From: Streptomyces aurantiogriseus
GTDB lineage: Bacteria; Actinomycetota; Actinomycetes; Streptomycetales; Streptomycetaceae
Direction: 5' to 3'
NCBI RefSeq assembly: GCF_014649375.1
Contig: NZ_BMSX01000011.1
Span: 62,001-126,000, forward strand
DNA: 64,000 nt
Shown: positions 1-7,800 of the stretch, piece after piece
Numbering within the stretch: position 1 is the first letter of the stretch
Layout of the letters: each line of letters opens with the position of its first letter
Position numbers and translations under genes: made by a program
Notes under the pieces: generated by a model
Told to the model about the DNA's origin: nothing
The model's database searches: none
What the model saw: only the letters and a program-made list of their open reading frames with translations

Positions 1-108
1 ATCGTCGATGACGGTCCGGGCGCCGTACCCGACCGTGACGCCTCTGGCTGCCAGCCGTGCGGCGTCGTCGACCGCGGACTCGATCCCGGTGATGGACTGA
101 GCGACCAC
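1..108 (-). CDS. cchE: siderophore ABC transporter ATP-binding protein, N-terminus only
   Basis: Only the first 36 codons lie in the window; the gene continues past the left edge. The GTG start at 108 is preceded by an AAGGGGG ribosome-binding site six bases away. The readable end, VTVGYGARTVIDD, is the typical first beta strand of FecE-like iron-siderophore ABC ATPases, just before Walker A. It lies 38 bases downstream of the second permease gene on the same strand, as expected for the ATPase of the same importer. By family knowledge it would drive uptake of a ferric hydroxamate through the two permeases. The Walker motifs are outside the window, so the call rests on position and on this short match. 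Confidence 0.65.
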   Translation of the reverse strand, partial: MVAQSITGIESAVDDAARLAARGVTVGYGARTVIDD

Positions 109-146
109 GAGGCCCCCTTGTTCGGACTTACCTGACTTCTTAGCAG

Positions 147-1208
147 CTATCTGCGGTTCGCCCGCACCAGCAGATAGACGAGGAAGGGACCACCGATCGC
201 GGCGGTGACCACACCGACCGGGAGACTGATGGGCAGCGCCGTGCGCGCGACCAGGTCCGCGCCGATCAGCAGCAACGCTCCCACCATGCCGGAGGCCACC
301 ATCGGCGGCGTCGGATACCTCGTCAGCCGCATCGCCACCTGCGGCGCCACCAGCGCGACGAACGGGACCGGGCCGGCCGCGCTCACCGCCACACCGGCCA
401 GCAGGACCGCGCACAACAGCAGGACCGCCCGCACCATCGAGTACCGGACGCCCAGGCCCGCGGCGACCTCGTCGCCGAAGTGCATCGGCTTGAACTGGAA
501 CGCGACACAGCACACGACGACCAGGAGGACGAGCGTGCCCCAGAGCGCCACCCGGACCTCGTCCCACCCCCGGTTGTCCAGCGAGCCGACCAACCACGCC
601 TGCGCCAGGGCCACATCCCTGATGTCGGCCGTGGCCAGCAGCCAGGTCGTGATCGCCTCCATCACGGCACTCACCGAGATGCCGATGAGGATGAGCCGGA
701 AGCCGTCGACCCCGCGCCGCCAGGCCAGGAAGTACACCAGCAGACCCGTGCCGAGACCGCCCGCCAGCGCCGCCGCGGACAGACCCACGGAGTCGACGAT
801 CGCCGCGGTGGTCCCGCCCGACACGGTCACCAGGGACACCGCGACCGCGCTGGCGCCCCCGGTGATCCCCAGAACGTCCGGACTGGCCAGCGGATTGCGC
901 GCGATGGACTGTGTGATCGCCCCGGACACTCCCAGCGCGATCCCCACGACGAGGCCGGCCAGAGCACGCGGCATCCGCAGGTCCATGATCACGAACTCGT
1001 CGACCTGCTCGCCCCGGCCGAAGATCGTGGCGATCACCTGGGGCAGGCCGATGGGGAAGTCCCCGACGCCGATGGACAGGCAGAACACCAGGAAGGTCGC
1101 CGCCGCCAGCAGCAGCGTGACGAGGACGACCCAGGGCCGCCATACGAACGACACGGGGCCGAGCCGCACGCCCGGCGCCACCGACGGCTTCAACTCTGTT
1201 GTGTTCAT
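147..1208 (-). CDS. cchD: FecCD-family iron-siderophore ABC permease
   Basis: A 353-residue multi-spanning membrane protein of the FecCD/BtuC permease family. It carries the family signature MPRALAGLVVGIALGVSGA near residues 70-90, about ten hydrophobic segments, and the ARNPLASPDVLGITGGA loop typical of siderophore permeases. The reading frame is open further upstream, but the ATG at 1208 overlaps the stop of the preceding permease as ATGA, which indicates translational coupling and fixes the start. Together with the neighbouring permease it should form the heterodimeric membrane channel for a ferric hydroxamate. The order hydroxylase-permease-permease-ATPase matches the coelichelin locus of Streptomyces coelicolor; the symbol rests on that order. 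Confidence 0.85.
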   Translation of the reverse strand: MNTTELKPSVAPGVRLGPVSFVWRPWVVLVTLLLAAATFLVFCLSIGVGDFPIGLPQVIATIFGRGEQVDEFVIMDLRMPRALAGLVVGIALGVSGAITQSIARNPLASPDVLGITGGASAVAVSLVTVSGGTTAAIVDSVGLSAAALAGGLGTGLLVYFLAWRRGVDGFRLILIGISVSAVMEAITTWLLATADIRDVALAQAWLVGSLDNRGWDEVRVALWGTLVLLVVVCCVAFQFKPMHFGDEVAAGLGVRYSMVRAVLLLCAVLLAGVAVSAAGPVPFVALVAPQVAMRLTRYPTPPMVASGMVGALLLIGADLVARTALPISLPVGVVTAAIGGPFLVYLLVRANRR

Positions 1209-2263
1209 GCCTTCTTGAACTTTCCGCGCCACACCAGAGCCGCGAAGAACGGGGCGCCGAGGAGAGCGACGAGGACACCCGCGTCCAACTCGCCCGGCCG
1301 CACCACCAGACGCCCCACGATGTCGCAGACGAGGAGGACGATGGCGCCGAGCAGACCCGCGTACGGCACCAGCCAGCGATAGTCCGGGCCGGTCAGATAG
1401 CGGGCCACGTGGGCCACCATGAGCCCGAGGAACGCGATGGGGCCGCACGCCGCCGTCGCCGCGCCGGCCAGCAGGGTGATGGCGGTGATGCCGATGGTCC
1501 GGCTCAGCGCGATGTTCACCCCGAGCGCCCGCGCCACGTCGTCACCGAGATTGAGCAGGTTGAGGGAGGGCAGCGTGATCAGTGCCAGCACCAACCCGGC
1601 CGCGATGAACGCGGTCACCGGCCAGATGACGTCGAACCCGACACCGACCAGCGAGCCCGCGTTCCAGAACCGCAGCGCGTTCAGCGCCGCCTTGTCCGAC
1701 AGCGAGACCGCCGTGGTCATCGCCGCGAGGAACACCGTGACCCCCTGCCCGGCCAGGGCGAGCGTCAGCGGGTTGCCGGCCCCGCGGCCGATGCTCGCCA
1801 GTCCGAACACGACGACACCGGCGACCGCCGCGCCCAGGAAGGCGAACCAGACGTACTGGAACGGGTTGGAGAACCCGAACACGGCGATCACCGACACCAC
1901 GGCGAACGAGGCGCCGGAGTTCACCCCCAGCAGGCCCGTGTCGGCGATCGGGTTGCGGGTGTACCCCTGGATCAGCGCCCCGCCGACCCCCAGGGCGATG
2001 CCCGCCACGATCCCGAGCACCGTCCGGGGAACCCGCACGGTCTGCACGATGAGCCTGATCTCGGTGAGCCGTTGGTCGGAGTCCGGCGCCGCGAACAGCC
2101 CGCGCCACACCTCGGCGGGACTCAACGCGCGCGCACCGACAGCCAACGACACCGCCCCCGCGATCACGAGGATCACCACAAGTGTGCCCAAACCCACAAC
2201 TCGCCGCCGACGGGCCTGTGTTGTGGCCTCGGACGCGGGGCGCTCAACTGCAGTCGTGCCCAT
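1205..2263 (-). CDS. cchC: FecCD-family iron-siderophore ABC permease
   Basis: A 352-residue FecCD permease with about ten membrane spans. The conserved segment VPRTVLGIVAGIALGVGGAL and the loop TRNPIADTGLLGVNSGASF are present. The ATG at 2263 (MGTTAVERP) is preferred, with AAAGGG about 13 bases upstream; an in-frame GTG at 2302, eight bases after the hydroxylase stop, would add 13 residues and has no clear ribosome-binding site. It follows the ornithine hydroxylase on the same strand and overlaps the next permease by four bases, so hydroxylase and transporter are probably co-transcribed. The start is the main uncertainty; the family is not in doubt. Confidence 0.85.
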   Translation of the reverse strand: MGTTAVERPASEATTQARRRRVVGLGTLVVILVIAGAVSLAVGARALSPAEVWRGLFAAPDSDQRLTEIRLIVQTVRVPRTVLGIVAGIALGVGGALIQGYTRNPIADTGLLGVNSGASFAVVSVIAVFGFSNPFQYVWFAFLGAAVAGVVVFGLASIGRGAGNPLTLALAGQGVTVFLAAMTTAVSLSDKAALNALRFWNAGSLVGVGFDVIWPVTAFIAAGLVLALITLPSLNLLNLGDDVARALGVNIALSRTIGITAITLLAGAATAACGPIAFLGLMVAHVARYLTGPDYRWLVPYAGLLGAIVLLVCDIVGRLVVRPGELDAGVLVALLGAPFFAALVWRGKFKKA

Positions 2264-2310
2264 GTCGACGTACGTTATCCCTTTGACGTAGTACGGCCTC
2301 ACCAGCGGAG

Positions 2311-3666
2311 CTAACGCGCGGTGCTGCCGGTTCCGTCGGCGACCGTCCGGGCCTTTCCGGAAGCCGGCTCGAGGCCCCGGTCGAGGAGCGAGTCCAGGAT
2401 CTCACCCACCCTGATGGCGGTGTTGGACAGCAGAGACGACGTGATGCCGTGCGTGTGCTCCGTGCCGCCCTGCAGGTAGATGCCGCAGCGCAGGTCGGGG
2501 TCCGTCGCGATGCGGTAGTCGCGCTCGACGCGGACGCGGCCCTCGTCGTCGCGGAGGCAGCGGTCCGCGACCTCGCCGAGCAGACCGACAGGGTCGGCGG
2601 GGCTGTAGCCGGTGGCGAAGACCACGACGTCCGCGTCCAGGAGGGTCTCCTCGCCGGTGACGAGGGACGTGACGGTGGCCCGGACCTTGTCCGGCGTGTC
2701 CTTGACGCCGGTGAGCCGGGACACGTTGAGGAAGCGCAGGCGCTCGGTGCCGACGACCTTCTCCTGGTACATCTGCCGGTACAGGTCGTCGATCAGGTCG
2801 ATGTCCACCACGGAGTAGTTGGTGTTGCCGTGGTAGTCCATCAGCCGGCGCTTGACGTTCTCCGGCGCGGTGAAGAACTCGTCGACGGCCGCGGGGTCGA
2901 AGATCCGGTTGGCGAAGCTGCTGTCGTCGGCGGGGCTGTAGCCGTAGCGGGAGAAGACGGCGCAGACCTCGGCCCGGGGGAAGCGGCGGTGGAGGTAGGC
3001 GACGTTCTCGGCGGCGCTCTGTCCGGCGCCCACGACGATGAACCGGGAGGGTGAGGTGCCCTCCAGTCCGTCGACCTTCGCCAGCAGTTCGGAGTTGTGC
3101 CAGACGCGGTCGGTGCGCTCCACACCCTCCGGCATGAGGGGACGCAGGCCGGTGCCGATCACGAGGTTGCGCGCCCGGTGGACGGCGAGCCCCTCCCCCG
3201 ACCGGACGGTCACGTCCAGGTACTCCACGGCACCGTCGCGCACGACAGGCATGACGCCGACGACCTCGTGGCCGTAGGAGACCATGTCGTCGACCTTGTC
3301 GGCGGCCCACTCGAAGTAGTCGTGGAACTCCACCCGCAGCGGGAAGAGGTTCTTGTGGTTGATGAAGTCGATCAGCCGTCCCTTGCTCTGGAGGTAGCAC
3401 AGGAAGCTGTACTCGCTGGCGGGGTTCCGGAGCGTCACCAGGTCCTTGAGGAAGGACACCTGCATGGTCGCGTCGTCGATGAGCATGCCTCGGTGCCAGC
3501 CGAAGCGCGGCTGCTGCTCGAAGAAGTGAGCGGTGACCGCTTCCTCCCTGCCGACGCGTGCGTTGTGCTCGCTGAGCGCGATCGCCATGGCCACGTTGGA
3601 CGGACCGAAGCCGATGCCTATGAGGTCGTGGATCAAAGGGGCGTCGCCAGGACGAGCCTGTGCCAT
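2311..3666 (-). CDS. cchB: L-ornithine N5-monooxygenase for hydroxamate siderophore
   Basis: A 451-residue flavin N-hydroxylase of the SidA/IucD/PvdA family, which uses FAD, NADPH and O2 to make N-hydroxyornithine (or N-hydroxylysine) for a hydroxamate siderophore. Visible motifs are the N-terminal FAD site GIGFGPSN (around residue 20), the NADPH site VVGAGQSAAE (near residue 215) and the C-terminal FATGYSPAD. The ATG at 3666 follows GGGAG at good spacing; the frame is open upstream but that extension has no site. The formyltransferase diverging from it makes N5-hydroxyornithine and N5-formylation the likely chemistry, as in coelichelin. Transcription starts in an intergenic region with an iron box, so iron repression is likely. 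Confidence 0.9.
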   Translation of the reverse strand: MAQARPGDAPLIHDLIGIGFGPSNVAMAIALSEHNARVGREEAVTAHFFEQQPRFGWHRGMLIDDATMQVSFLKDLVTLRNPASEYSFLCYLQSKGRLIDFINHKNLFPLRVEFHDYFEWAADKVDDMVSYGHEVVGVMPVVRDGAVEYLDVTVRSGEGLAVHRARNLVIGTGLRPLMPEGVERTDRVWHNSELLAKVDGLEGTSPSRFIVVGAGQSAAENVAYLHRRFPRAEVCAVFSRYGYSPADDSSFANRIFDPAAVDEFFTAPENVKRRLMDYHGNTNYSVVDIDLIDDLYRQMYQEKVVGTERLRFLNVSRLTGVKDTPDKVRATVTSLVTGEETLLDADVVVFATGYSPADPVGLLGEVADRCLRDDEGRVRVERDYRIATDPDLRCGIYLQGGTEHTHGITSSLLSNTAIRVGEILDSLLDRGLEPASGKARTVADGTGSTAR

Positions 3667-3770
3667 GTCACTCCCATCGTGCGAGGCAGCCGCCAGGTGG
3701 GGCAGGCAGCCGTTGGTCGTGCATCGGGAAGTACGGAAGTTGGGCACGCCGAAGAGCCGCGACCCAAAAC

Positions 3771-3789
3771 TTAGGTAAGGCTAAGCTCA
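3771..3789. promoter_or_regulatory. iron box (DtxR/DmdR-type operator) near cchB
   Basis: The 19 bases TTAGGTAAGGCTAAGCTCA resemble the actinobacterial iron box (consensus TTAGGTTAGGCTCACCTAA), with a very close left half. It lies about 105 bases upstream of the cchB start. Family knowledge says iron-loaded DmdR binds such sites and represses siderophore genes; binding here is inferred. Confidence 0.75.
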
Positions 3790-3874
3790 TCTCATGAAGC
3801 TGTCCATAGACAAACCGGACAGCCGGGAGCAGGTGCGGTCGTCAACGCGCCCCCGAACAAGCCCCGTTGACCAC

Positions 3875-3893
3875 TTAGGTAAGCCTTGCTTTA
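3875..3893. promoter_or_regulatory. iron box (DtxR/DmdR-type operator) near cchA
   Basis: TTAGGTAAGCCTTGCTTTA shares its first nine bases with the box at 3771 and keeps the interrupted dyad of the iron-box consensus. It lies 38 bases before the formyltransferase ATG, where an operator would cover its promoter. One box for each of the two divergent genes is the simplest reading. Confidence 0.75.
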
Positions 3894-3930
3894 CTGACCA
3901 CGGCCAATCCCTGCTGCGAGGAGGAACCCC

Positions 3931-4878
3931 ATGCGGGTCGTCATGTTCGGCTACCAGACCTGGGGGCACCGCACCCTGCGAGCCCTCCTGGACTCCGAGC
4001 ACGACGTGGTACTGGTCGTGACGCACCCCAAGAGCGAGCACGCGTACGAGAAGATCTGGAGCGACTCCGTCGCCGACCTCGCCGAAGAGCACGGCGTCCC
4101 GGTGCTGATCCGCAACCGCCCTGACGACGACGAGTTGTTCGAGCGCCTCAAGGAGGCCGACCCGGACATCATCGTGGCCAACAACTGGCGTACGTGGATT
4201 CCCCCGCGCATCTTCGGCCTGCCGCGCCACGGCACGCTGAACGTGCACGACTCCCTGCTGCCGAAGTACGCCGGCTTCTCCCCGCTGATCTGGGCCCTCA
4301 TCAACGGCGAGCCCGAAGTGGGCGTCACCGCGCACATGATGAACGACGAACTCGACGCCGGCGACATCGTCCGGCAGGAGGCGGTCGCGGTCGGACCGAC
4401 GGACACCGCCACCGATCTCTTCCACAAGACCGTCGACCTCATCGCCCCGGTCACCATCGGCGCACTCGACCTCATCGCCTCCGGGCAGACGGAGTTCACC
4501 CGGCAGGACCGGTCCCGGGCGAGCTTCTTCCACAAGCGGTCCATCGAGGACAGCCGCATCGACTGGACCTGGCCGGCGGAGGACCTCCAGCGCCTGGTCC
4601 GCGCCCAGTCCGAGCCGTACCCCAGCGCCTTCACCTTCCACAAGGGCAAGCGCCTCGAGATCCTGGGGGCGGTCGTGTCCCAGGGCCGGTACGGCGGCAC
4701 TCCCGGCCGCATCTTCTACCGCGAGGGCGACGGCGTGGTGATCGTCGCCGGAGCCGACGCGCGCACCGGCCGCAACCACGGCCTCGCCATCACGCGCGTA
4801 CGGACCGAGGACGGCCGGGAGTTGACCGCGACCGAGTACTTCACCTCCATGGGCGGGTATCTGACCAGCCACCCCTGA
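3931..4878 (+). CDS. cchA: hydroxyornithine formyltransferase (methionyl-tRNA formyltransferase fold)
   Basis: A 315-residue formyltransferase that uses N10-formyl-tetrahydrofolate. The active-site stretch NVHDSLLPKYAGFSPL (around residues 108-123) carries the Asn-x-His-x-Ser-Leu-Leu-Pro signature, and the catalytic Asp lies in LDAGDIV. A C-terminal OB-like region follows. In the coelichelin pathway the matching enzyme formylates N5-hydroxyornithine before assembly by an NRPS, which would lie outside this window. The ATG at 3931 has a strong GAGGAGG site. It is divergent from the hydroxylase, with an iron box between, so co-regulation by iron is likely. True methionyl-tRNA formyltransferase is unlikely given the context. 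Confidence 0.88.
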   Translation: MRVVMFGYQTWGHRTLRALLDSEHDVVLVVTHPKSEHAYEKIWSDSVADLAEEHGVPVLIRNRPDDDELFERLKEADPDIIVANNWRTWIPPRIFGLPRHGTLNVHDSLLPKYAGFSPLIWALINGEPEVGVTAHMMNDELDAGDIVRQEAVAVGPTDTATDLFHKTVDLIAPVTIGALDLIASGQTEFTRQDRSRASFFHKRSIEDSRIDWTWPAEDLQRLVRAQSEPYPSAFTFHKGKRLEILGAVVSQGRYGGTPGRIFYREGDGVVIVAGADARTGRNHGLAITRVRTEDGRELTATEYFTSMGGYLTSHP

Positions 4879-5010
4879 CCTGCCGGACCCACCGCGGTCC
4901 CGAGGGTCGGCCGGCGCCGCCGCCCCGCGGATCCCAGTCCGCGCGGCGGCGGCAGTCCCTCGCCCTCCTCCGACGTGTCGGCCCCGGTACGGTCCCGGGA
5001 CCGACAGGAC

Positions 5011-5049
5011 ATCGCCGTCGTACGGATCGCCGATCCGTACGACGGCGAT
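5011..5049. terminator. long perfect inverted repeat, probable bidirectional terminator
   Basis: Two perfect 19-base arms (ATCGCCGTCGTACGGATCG and its complement) are separated by one base. It sits between two convergent genes, the formyltransferase ending at 4878 and the oxidoreductase ending at 5099, so it can end transcription from both sides. No T-tract follows, which is normal for Streptomyces. Confidence 0.7.
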
Positions 5050-5098
5050 CGTCTTCCGACGGTGTGTCACCGTTGCTCTTCACAGGAACGGCCCGTGC

Positions 5099-6088
5099 TC
5101 ATGGCACGGCGACCACGGCCTTGCCACGGGCGTGCCCCTGCTCCACATGGCGCACGCCCTCGGCCACGTCGCTCAGGGGGTAGGTCCGGTCGACCACCGG
5201 GGTGAGCTCGCCGGCCTCGATGAGCGCGGTGACGGCGAGCAGGTCCTGGTGGGTCGGCCCGGCCGGGACCGTCGGGAGGATCACGCGGAGCCGCTGCCGA
5301 ACGAACGCGTCGACCACGATCAGTCGCAGCATGGAGCCCATCGCCCCGAACACACGGCCGGGTGAGCCGCCACCGTTGGCCACCAGAGTCCCTGTCGGGG
5401 TGAGCGCCCGGCGCAGCCGGCTCAGCGGGCGGTTGCCCACGTTGTCCAGGATCAGGTCGTAGCGCACCCTGCCGTCGGTGAAGTCCTCCCGGGTGTAGTC
5501 GACGACATGCTCGGCGCCCAGCGAGCGCACCAGCTCGATGTTGCGAGCGCTGCACACCCCGGTGACCTCCGCGCCCAGGGCCGCGGCGATCTGCACGGCG
5601 AACGTGCCCACGCCACCGGCGGCCCCGTTGACCAGCACCCGCTGCCCGGCCTGCGCCCGGCCCACGGTCCGGATGCCGCGCAGGGCGGTCACCGCCCCCA
5701 CCGGCACGGCCGCGGCCTGCTCGAAGGTCAGGCTCGCCGGCTTGGGCACCAGCAGGTCCGCGGTGGTGCACGCGTACTCGGCGAAGGAGCCCGGGCAGAA
5801 GCCCATCACCTCGTCGCCGGGCCGGAGCCCGCGCACGTCGGCGCCGACCGCCTCCACCTGTCCGGCTGCGTCGATCCCGGCCACGCGGGACTTCGGCCTG
5901 GTCAGCCCCATGCCTCCCGTCAGCCGCGCCACGAACGGGTCGCCGCGCATCATGTGCCAGTCGTAGGGGTTGAGCGCGGCGGCGCGTATCCGCACCAGCA
6001 CCTGGCCGGCCCCGGCCTCGGGCCGGTCGGTGTCCGCCAGCCGCAGGATGTCCGGTGGGCCGAACCGCTCCTGAATGATCGCCTTCAT
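5099..6088 (-). CDS. NAD(P)H:quinone oxidoreductase-like MDR enzyme
   Basis: A 329-residue zinc-independent medium-chain dehydrogenase/reductase of the quinone oxidoreductase type. It has an N-terminal GroES-like half with the ALNPYDWHMMRGD segment and a Rossmann half with the nucleotide-binding motif NGAAGGVGTFAVQ (about residues 152-164). The structural-zinc cysteines are missing, as in the QOR subgroup. It would reduce quinones or activated alkenes with NADPH; the substrate cannot be read. It lies downstream of a TetR gene on the same strand, and two identical-arm operators lie just upstream of its ATG, so it is probably the main target of that repressor. Confidence 0.85.
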   Translation of the reverse strand: MKAIIQERFGPPDILRLADTDRPEAGAGQVLVRIRAAALNPYDWHMMRGDPFVARLTGGMGLTRPKSRVAGIDAAGQVEAVGADVRGLRPGDEVMGFCPGSFAEYACTTADLLVPKPASLTFEQAAAVPVGAVTALRGIRTVGRAQAGQRVLVNGAAGGVGTFAVQIAAALGAEVTGVCSARNIELVRSLGAEHVVDYTREDFTDGRVRYDLILDNVGNRPLSRLRRALTPTGTLVANGGGSPGRVFGAMGSMLRLIVVDAFVRQRLRVILPTVPAGPTHQDLLAVTALIEAGELTPVVDRTYPLSDVAEGVRHVEQGHARGKAVVAVP

Positions 6089-6124
6089 CGGGTCTCCCCC
6101 ACCACCTCGTCGTCGACCGTTGGA

Positions 6125-6141
6125 GGTGTACGGCGTACACC
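6125..6141. promoter_or_regulatory. palindromic TetR operator 1
   Basis: GGTGTACGGCGTACACC is a 17-base palindrome 37 bases upstream of the oxidoreductase ATG. A near-identical copy lies 36 bases away centre to centre. GTGTAC-N3-GTACAC dyads are typical sites of TetR repressors with the TetR_C_1-like C-terminus encoded next door. Confidence 0.75.
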
Positions 6142-6160
6142 GCCCATGGATCGGACCATA

Positions 6161-6177
6161 GGTGTACGCCGTACACC
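6161..6177. promoter_or_regulatory. palindromic TetR operator 2
   Basis: GGTGTACGCCGTACACC differs from operator 1 only by an inverted central pair. The 36-base centre spacing (about 3.5 helical turns) would let two dimers bind. The site is between the TetR stop and the oxidoreductase start, so the target is the oxidoreductase promoter. Confidence 0.75.
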
Positions 6178-6263
6178 CGTCAAGGGGCGCGGATGCGACC
6201 GTGAGACGTGCGAGCAGGAATCAGCACGGACGGGCAGCTGCCGCCGGGCCCTTCACCGATGGG

Positions 6264-6956
6264 TCAGGTCGTGCCCAGGAGCCGCTCGAGGCCGTCCAGC
6301 GTCAGGTCCAGGGCGAACTCGAACTCGAACTGGTCGTCACAGCCCGAGCCGACGACGGACTCCTCGTCGTGGGCGACCGCCATGGCCAGTTCGGTGATGT
6401 GGGGGTAGCGGGCGGCCATCTCCTCGGGCGGCAGCGCGTCCGGATCCGGCTCGCGGCCGGAAGCGTCCTCGAACAACTCCTGGGAGAAGCCCAGCAGGCG
6501 GCTGCCCATGACGTGCATCGCGTGATGGACCAGGTCGACCGAGAATCCCCCGGCCCGGAAGATCCCGATCATCGAGTCCAGGTACTCCATCACCGCGGGG
6601 GTCGGGGTGGCCCGCGCCTTGGTCCGCGACTCGATGACCTCGGACGCCCACGGGTGGCGCAGCAGCATGCGGCGGGCCGACAGCACCCGCCGACGGATGA
6701 CGGTCTTCCAGTCGGCGTCGCCGGCCGGCGGGTCGATCTCGCCGACGAGGACGTCGATCATGCCGTCCAGCAGTTCGTTCTTGTTGGCCACGTGCTTGTA
6801 CAGCGCCATGGGCACGACACCGAGCGCCTGCGCGATCTTGCGCATACTGAGCGCGTCGACCCCGCCTTCGTCGGCCAGGGCGACGGCGGTGCTCAGAACC
6901 CGCTCCCTGCTCAAGGGTGCGCGCGGCTGTGCGGCGGCGTCGGCCTGCGTGGCCAT
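6264..6956 (-). CDS. TetR-family transcriptional repressor
   Basis: A 230-residue TetR protein. The N-terminal helix-turn-helix is clear (ALSMRKIAQALGVVPMALYK near residues 40-60), followed by a C-terminal ligand domain with the TetR class-C look (LLDGMIDVLVGEID). The ATG at 6956 is preferred over the ATG at 6965 because GAGAGGGG lies nine bases before it but directly abuts the other. It lies upstream of the quinone-oxidoreductase gene on the same strand, with two palindromic operators between them. The likely role is repression of that gene until an electrophile, quinone or antibiotic-like ligand binds; the ligand is unknown. Confidence 0.88.
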   Translation of the reverse strand: MATQADAAAQPRAPLSRERVLSTAVALADEGGVDALSMRKIAQALGVVPMALYKHVANKNELLDGMIDVLVGEIDPPAGDADWKTVIRRRVLSARRMLLRHPWASEVIESRTKARATPTPAVMEYLDSMIGIFRAGGFSVDLVHHAMHVMGSRLLGFSQELFEDASGREPDPDALPPEEMAARYPHITELAMAVAHDEESVVGSGCDDQFEFEFALDLTLDGLERLLGTT

Positions 6957-7209
6957 TTTCAGCATCCCCTCTCGTCCGGGTCGTACGGGCAGGACCCGGA
7001 GCCGGCCACCCTCCCCTGGACAGGTCCACCGCGTCCACCAGACCACCGGAACGATCGGATTGCCTGACGCCGGAAACCGGGAGGGACGGCGCGCGGGCCA
7101 TCGTAGCTCCCGGCCTCCGCGACGAAGCCGCCGCGGCGTACGAGGCGGCGGCCTGTTCGCGGTCATGGCCGCCGCGCTCGGTGCCGCCGCAGGGCAGCCA
7201 TGGTGCCGC

Positions 7210-7617
7210 TCATGCGGTGGGTGCCCCGCCCTTGTCGTACTCGGAGAGGTGCTCGAAGGTCTCGCCGGTGGCGGTGACGGTGCGGGTGACGTCCCGGACG
7301 CCGTACACCCAGCAGATCCGCATGACGCCCTCCCCCCGGTTGAAGAACCGGTGCGGAACGCCCGCCGGCACCCAGGTGGCCTGGCCGGCCTGCAGGTCGA
7401 AGAAATCGCCGTCGATCTCCGCGGTCGCCTCACCTTCCAGGATCAGGACCGACTCCTCGACGTGGTGACTGAGCAGGGGCAGGCCGGTGCCGGGCCGGAA
7501 GACGGTCTGGCCGGTGGTGATGACGGCCTTCTCGGAGTTCCACTTGCCGACATAGGGGAGGGTGGCCACACCGCCACCGCGGTCGAAGCGTTCGACCTCG
7601 TCGGGGTGGATGAGCAG
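7210..7617 (-). CDS. cupin-domain protein with unclear start
   Basis: A small single-domain cupin of about 135 residues. Motif 1 is read in LPLLSHHVEESVLILEGEA and motif 2 in PAGVPHRFFNRG, giving the metal-binding His and Glu set. Similarity appears to begin at LLIHPDEVERFDRGGGV, yet the frame has no ATG, GTG or TTG before it; the first canonical start is a GTG at 7569, inside that conserved stretch. The coordinates assume a CTG at 7617, eight bases after the stop of the small upstream gene, with re-initiation. A mutated start codon or a small frameshift are alternatives. The substrate is unknown; the closest functional neighbour is the divergent aldehyde dehydrogenase. Confidence 0.7.
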   Translation of the reverse strand: MLIHPDEVERFDRGGGVATLPYVGKWNSEKAVITTGQTVFRPGTGLPLLSHHVEESVLILEGEATAEIDGDFFDLQAGQATWVPAGVPHRFFNRGEGVMRICWVYGVRDVTRTVTATGETFEHLSEYDKGGAPTA

Positions 7618-7624
7618 GTTCGGC

Positions 7625-7774
7625 TCAGCGGGCGTGGGCTTGGCGCACGTCCGCCAGGTCGCAGACGACGTCGAAGGAGCGGCAGCCGGGCTCGTCGGTG
7701 AAGGAGCGCTCGGCGTTCTCCTCGATGGCGTTCGGCGGCGGCGCACAGGAGATGTCTCGGCCGCACCGCGCCAC
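7625..7774 (-). CDS. possible 49-residue Cys-containing peptide, coupled to cupin gene
   Basis: A short frame with strong third-position GC starts at a GTG at 7774, 11 bases after a consensus AAGGAGG. It ends where the conserved cupin sequence begins. The product has four cysteines (residues 4, 10, 31 and 38) and an acidic middle, IEENAERSFTDEPGCRSFD. I do not recognise a family. It may be a real small protein translated ahead of the cupin, or the N-terminal part of a longer cupin protein separated by a frameshift. The good ribosome-binding site favours translation of this frame. Confidence 0.45.
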   Translation of the reverse strand: MARCGRDISCAPPPNAIEENAERSFTDEPGCRSFDVVCDLADVRQAHAR

Positions 7775-7800
7775 GCGGTGAGCTGCCTCCTTACCCGTGA

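Noticed and set aside
1209..1448. N-terminal extension of the cchD permease
   Set aside because: The extension lies antisense-frame within cchC coding sequence and is Arg-rich; the ATGA overlap gives a better start.
3931..4878. Formyltransferase as housekeeping methionyl-tRNA formyltransferase
   Set aside because: Its iron boxes and its position divergent from an ornithine hydroxylase indicate siderophore synthesis.
3787..5070. A 427-codon minus-strand frame over the formyltransferase
   Set aside because: Shadow of cchA; codon bias and motifs support only the plus strand, and the frame would read through the inverted repeat.
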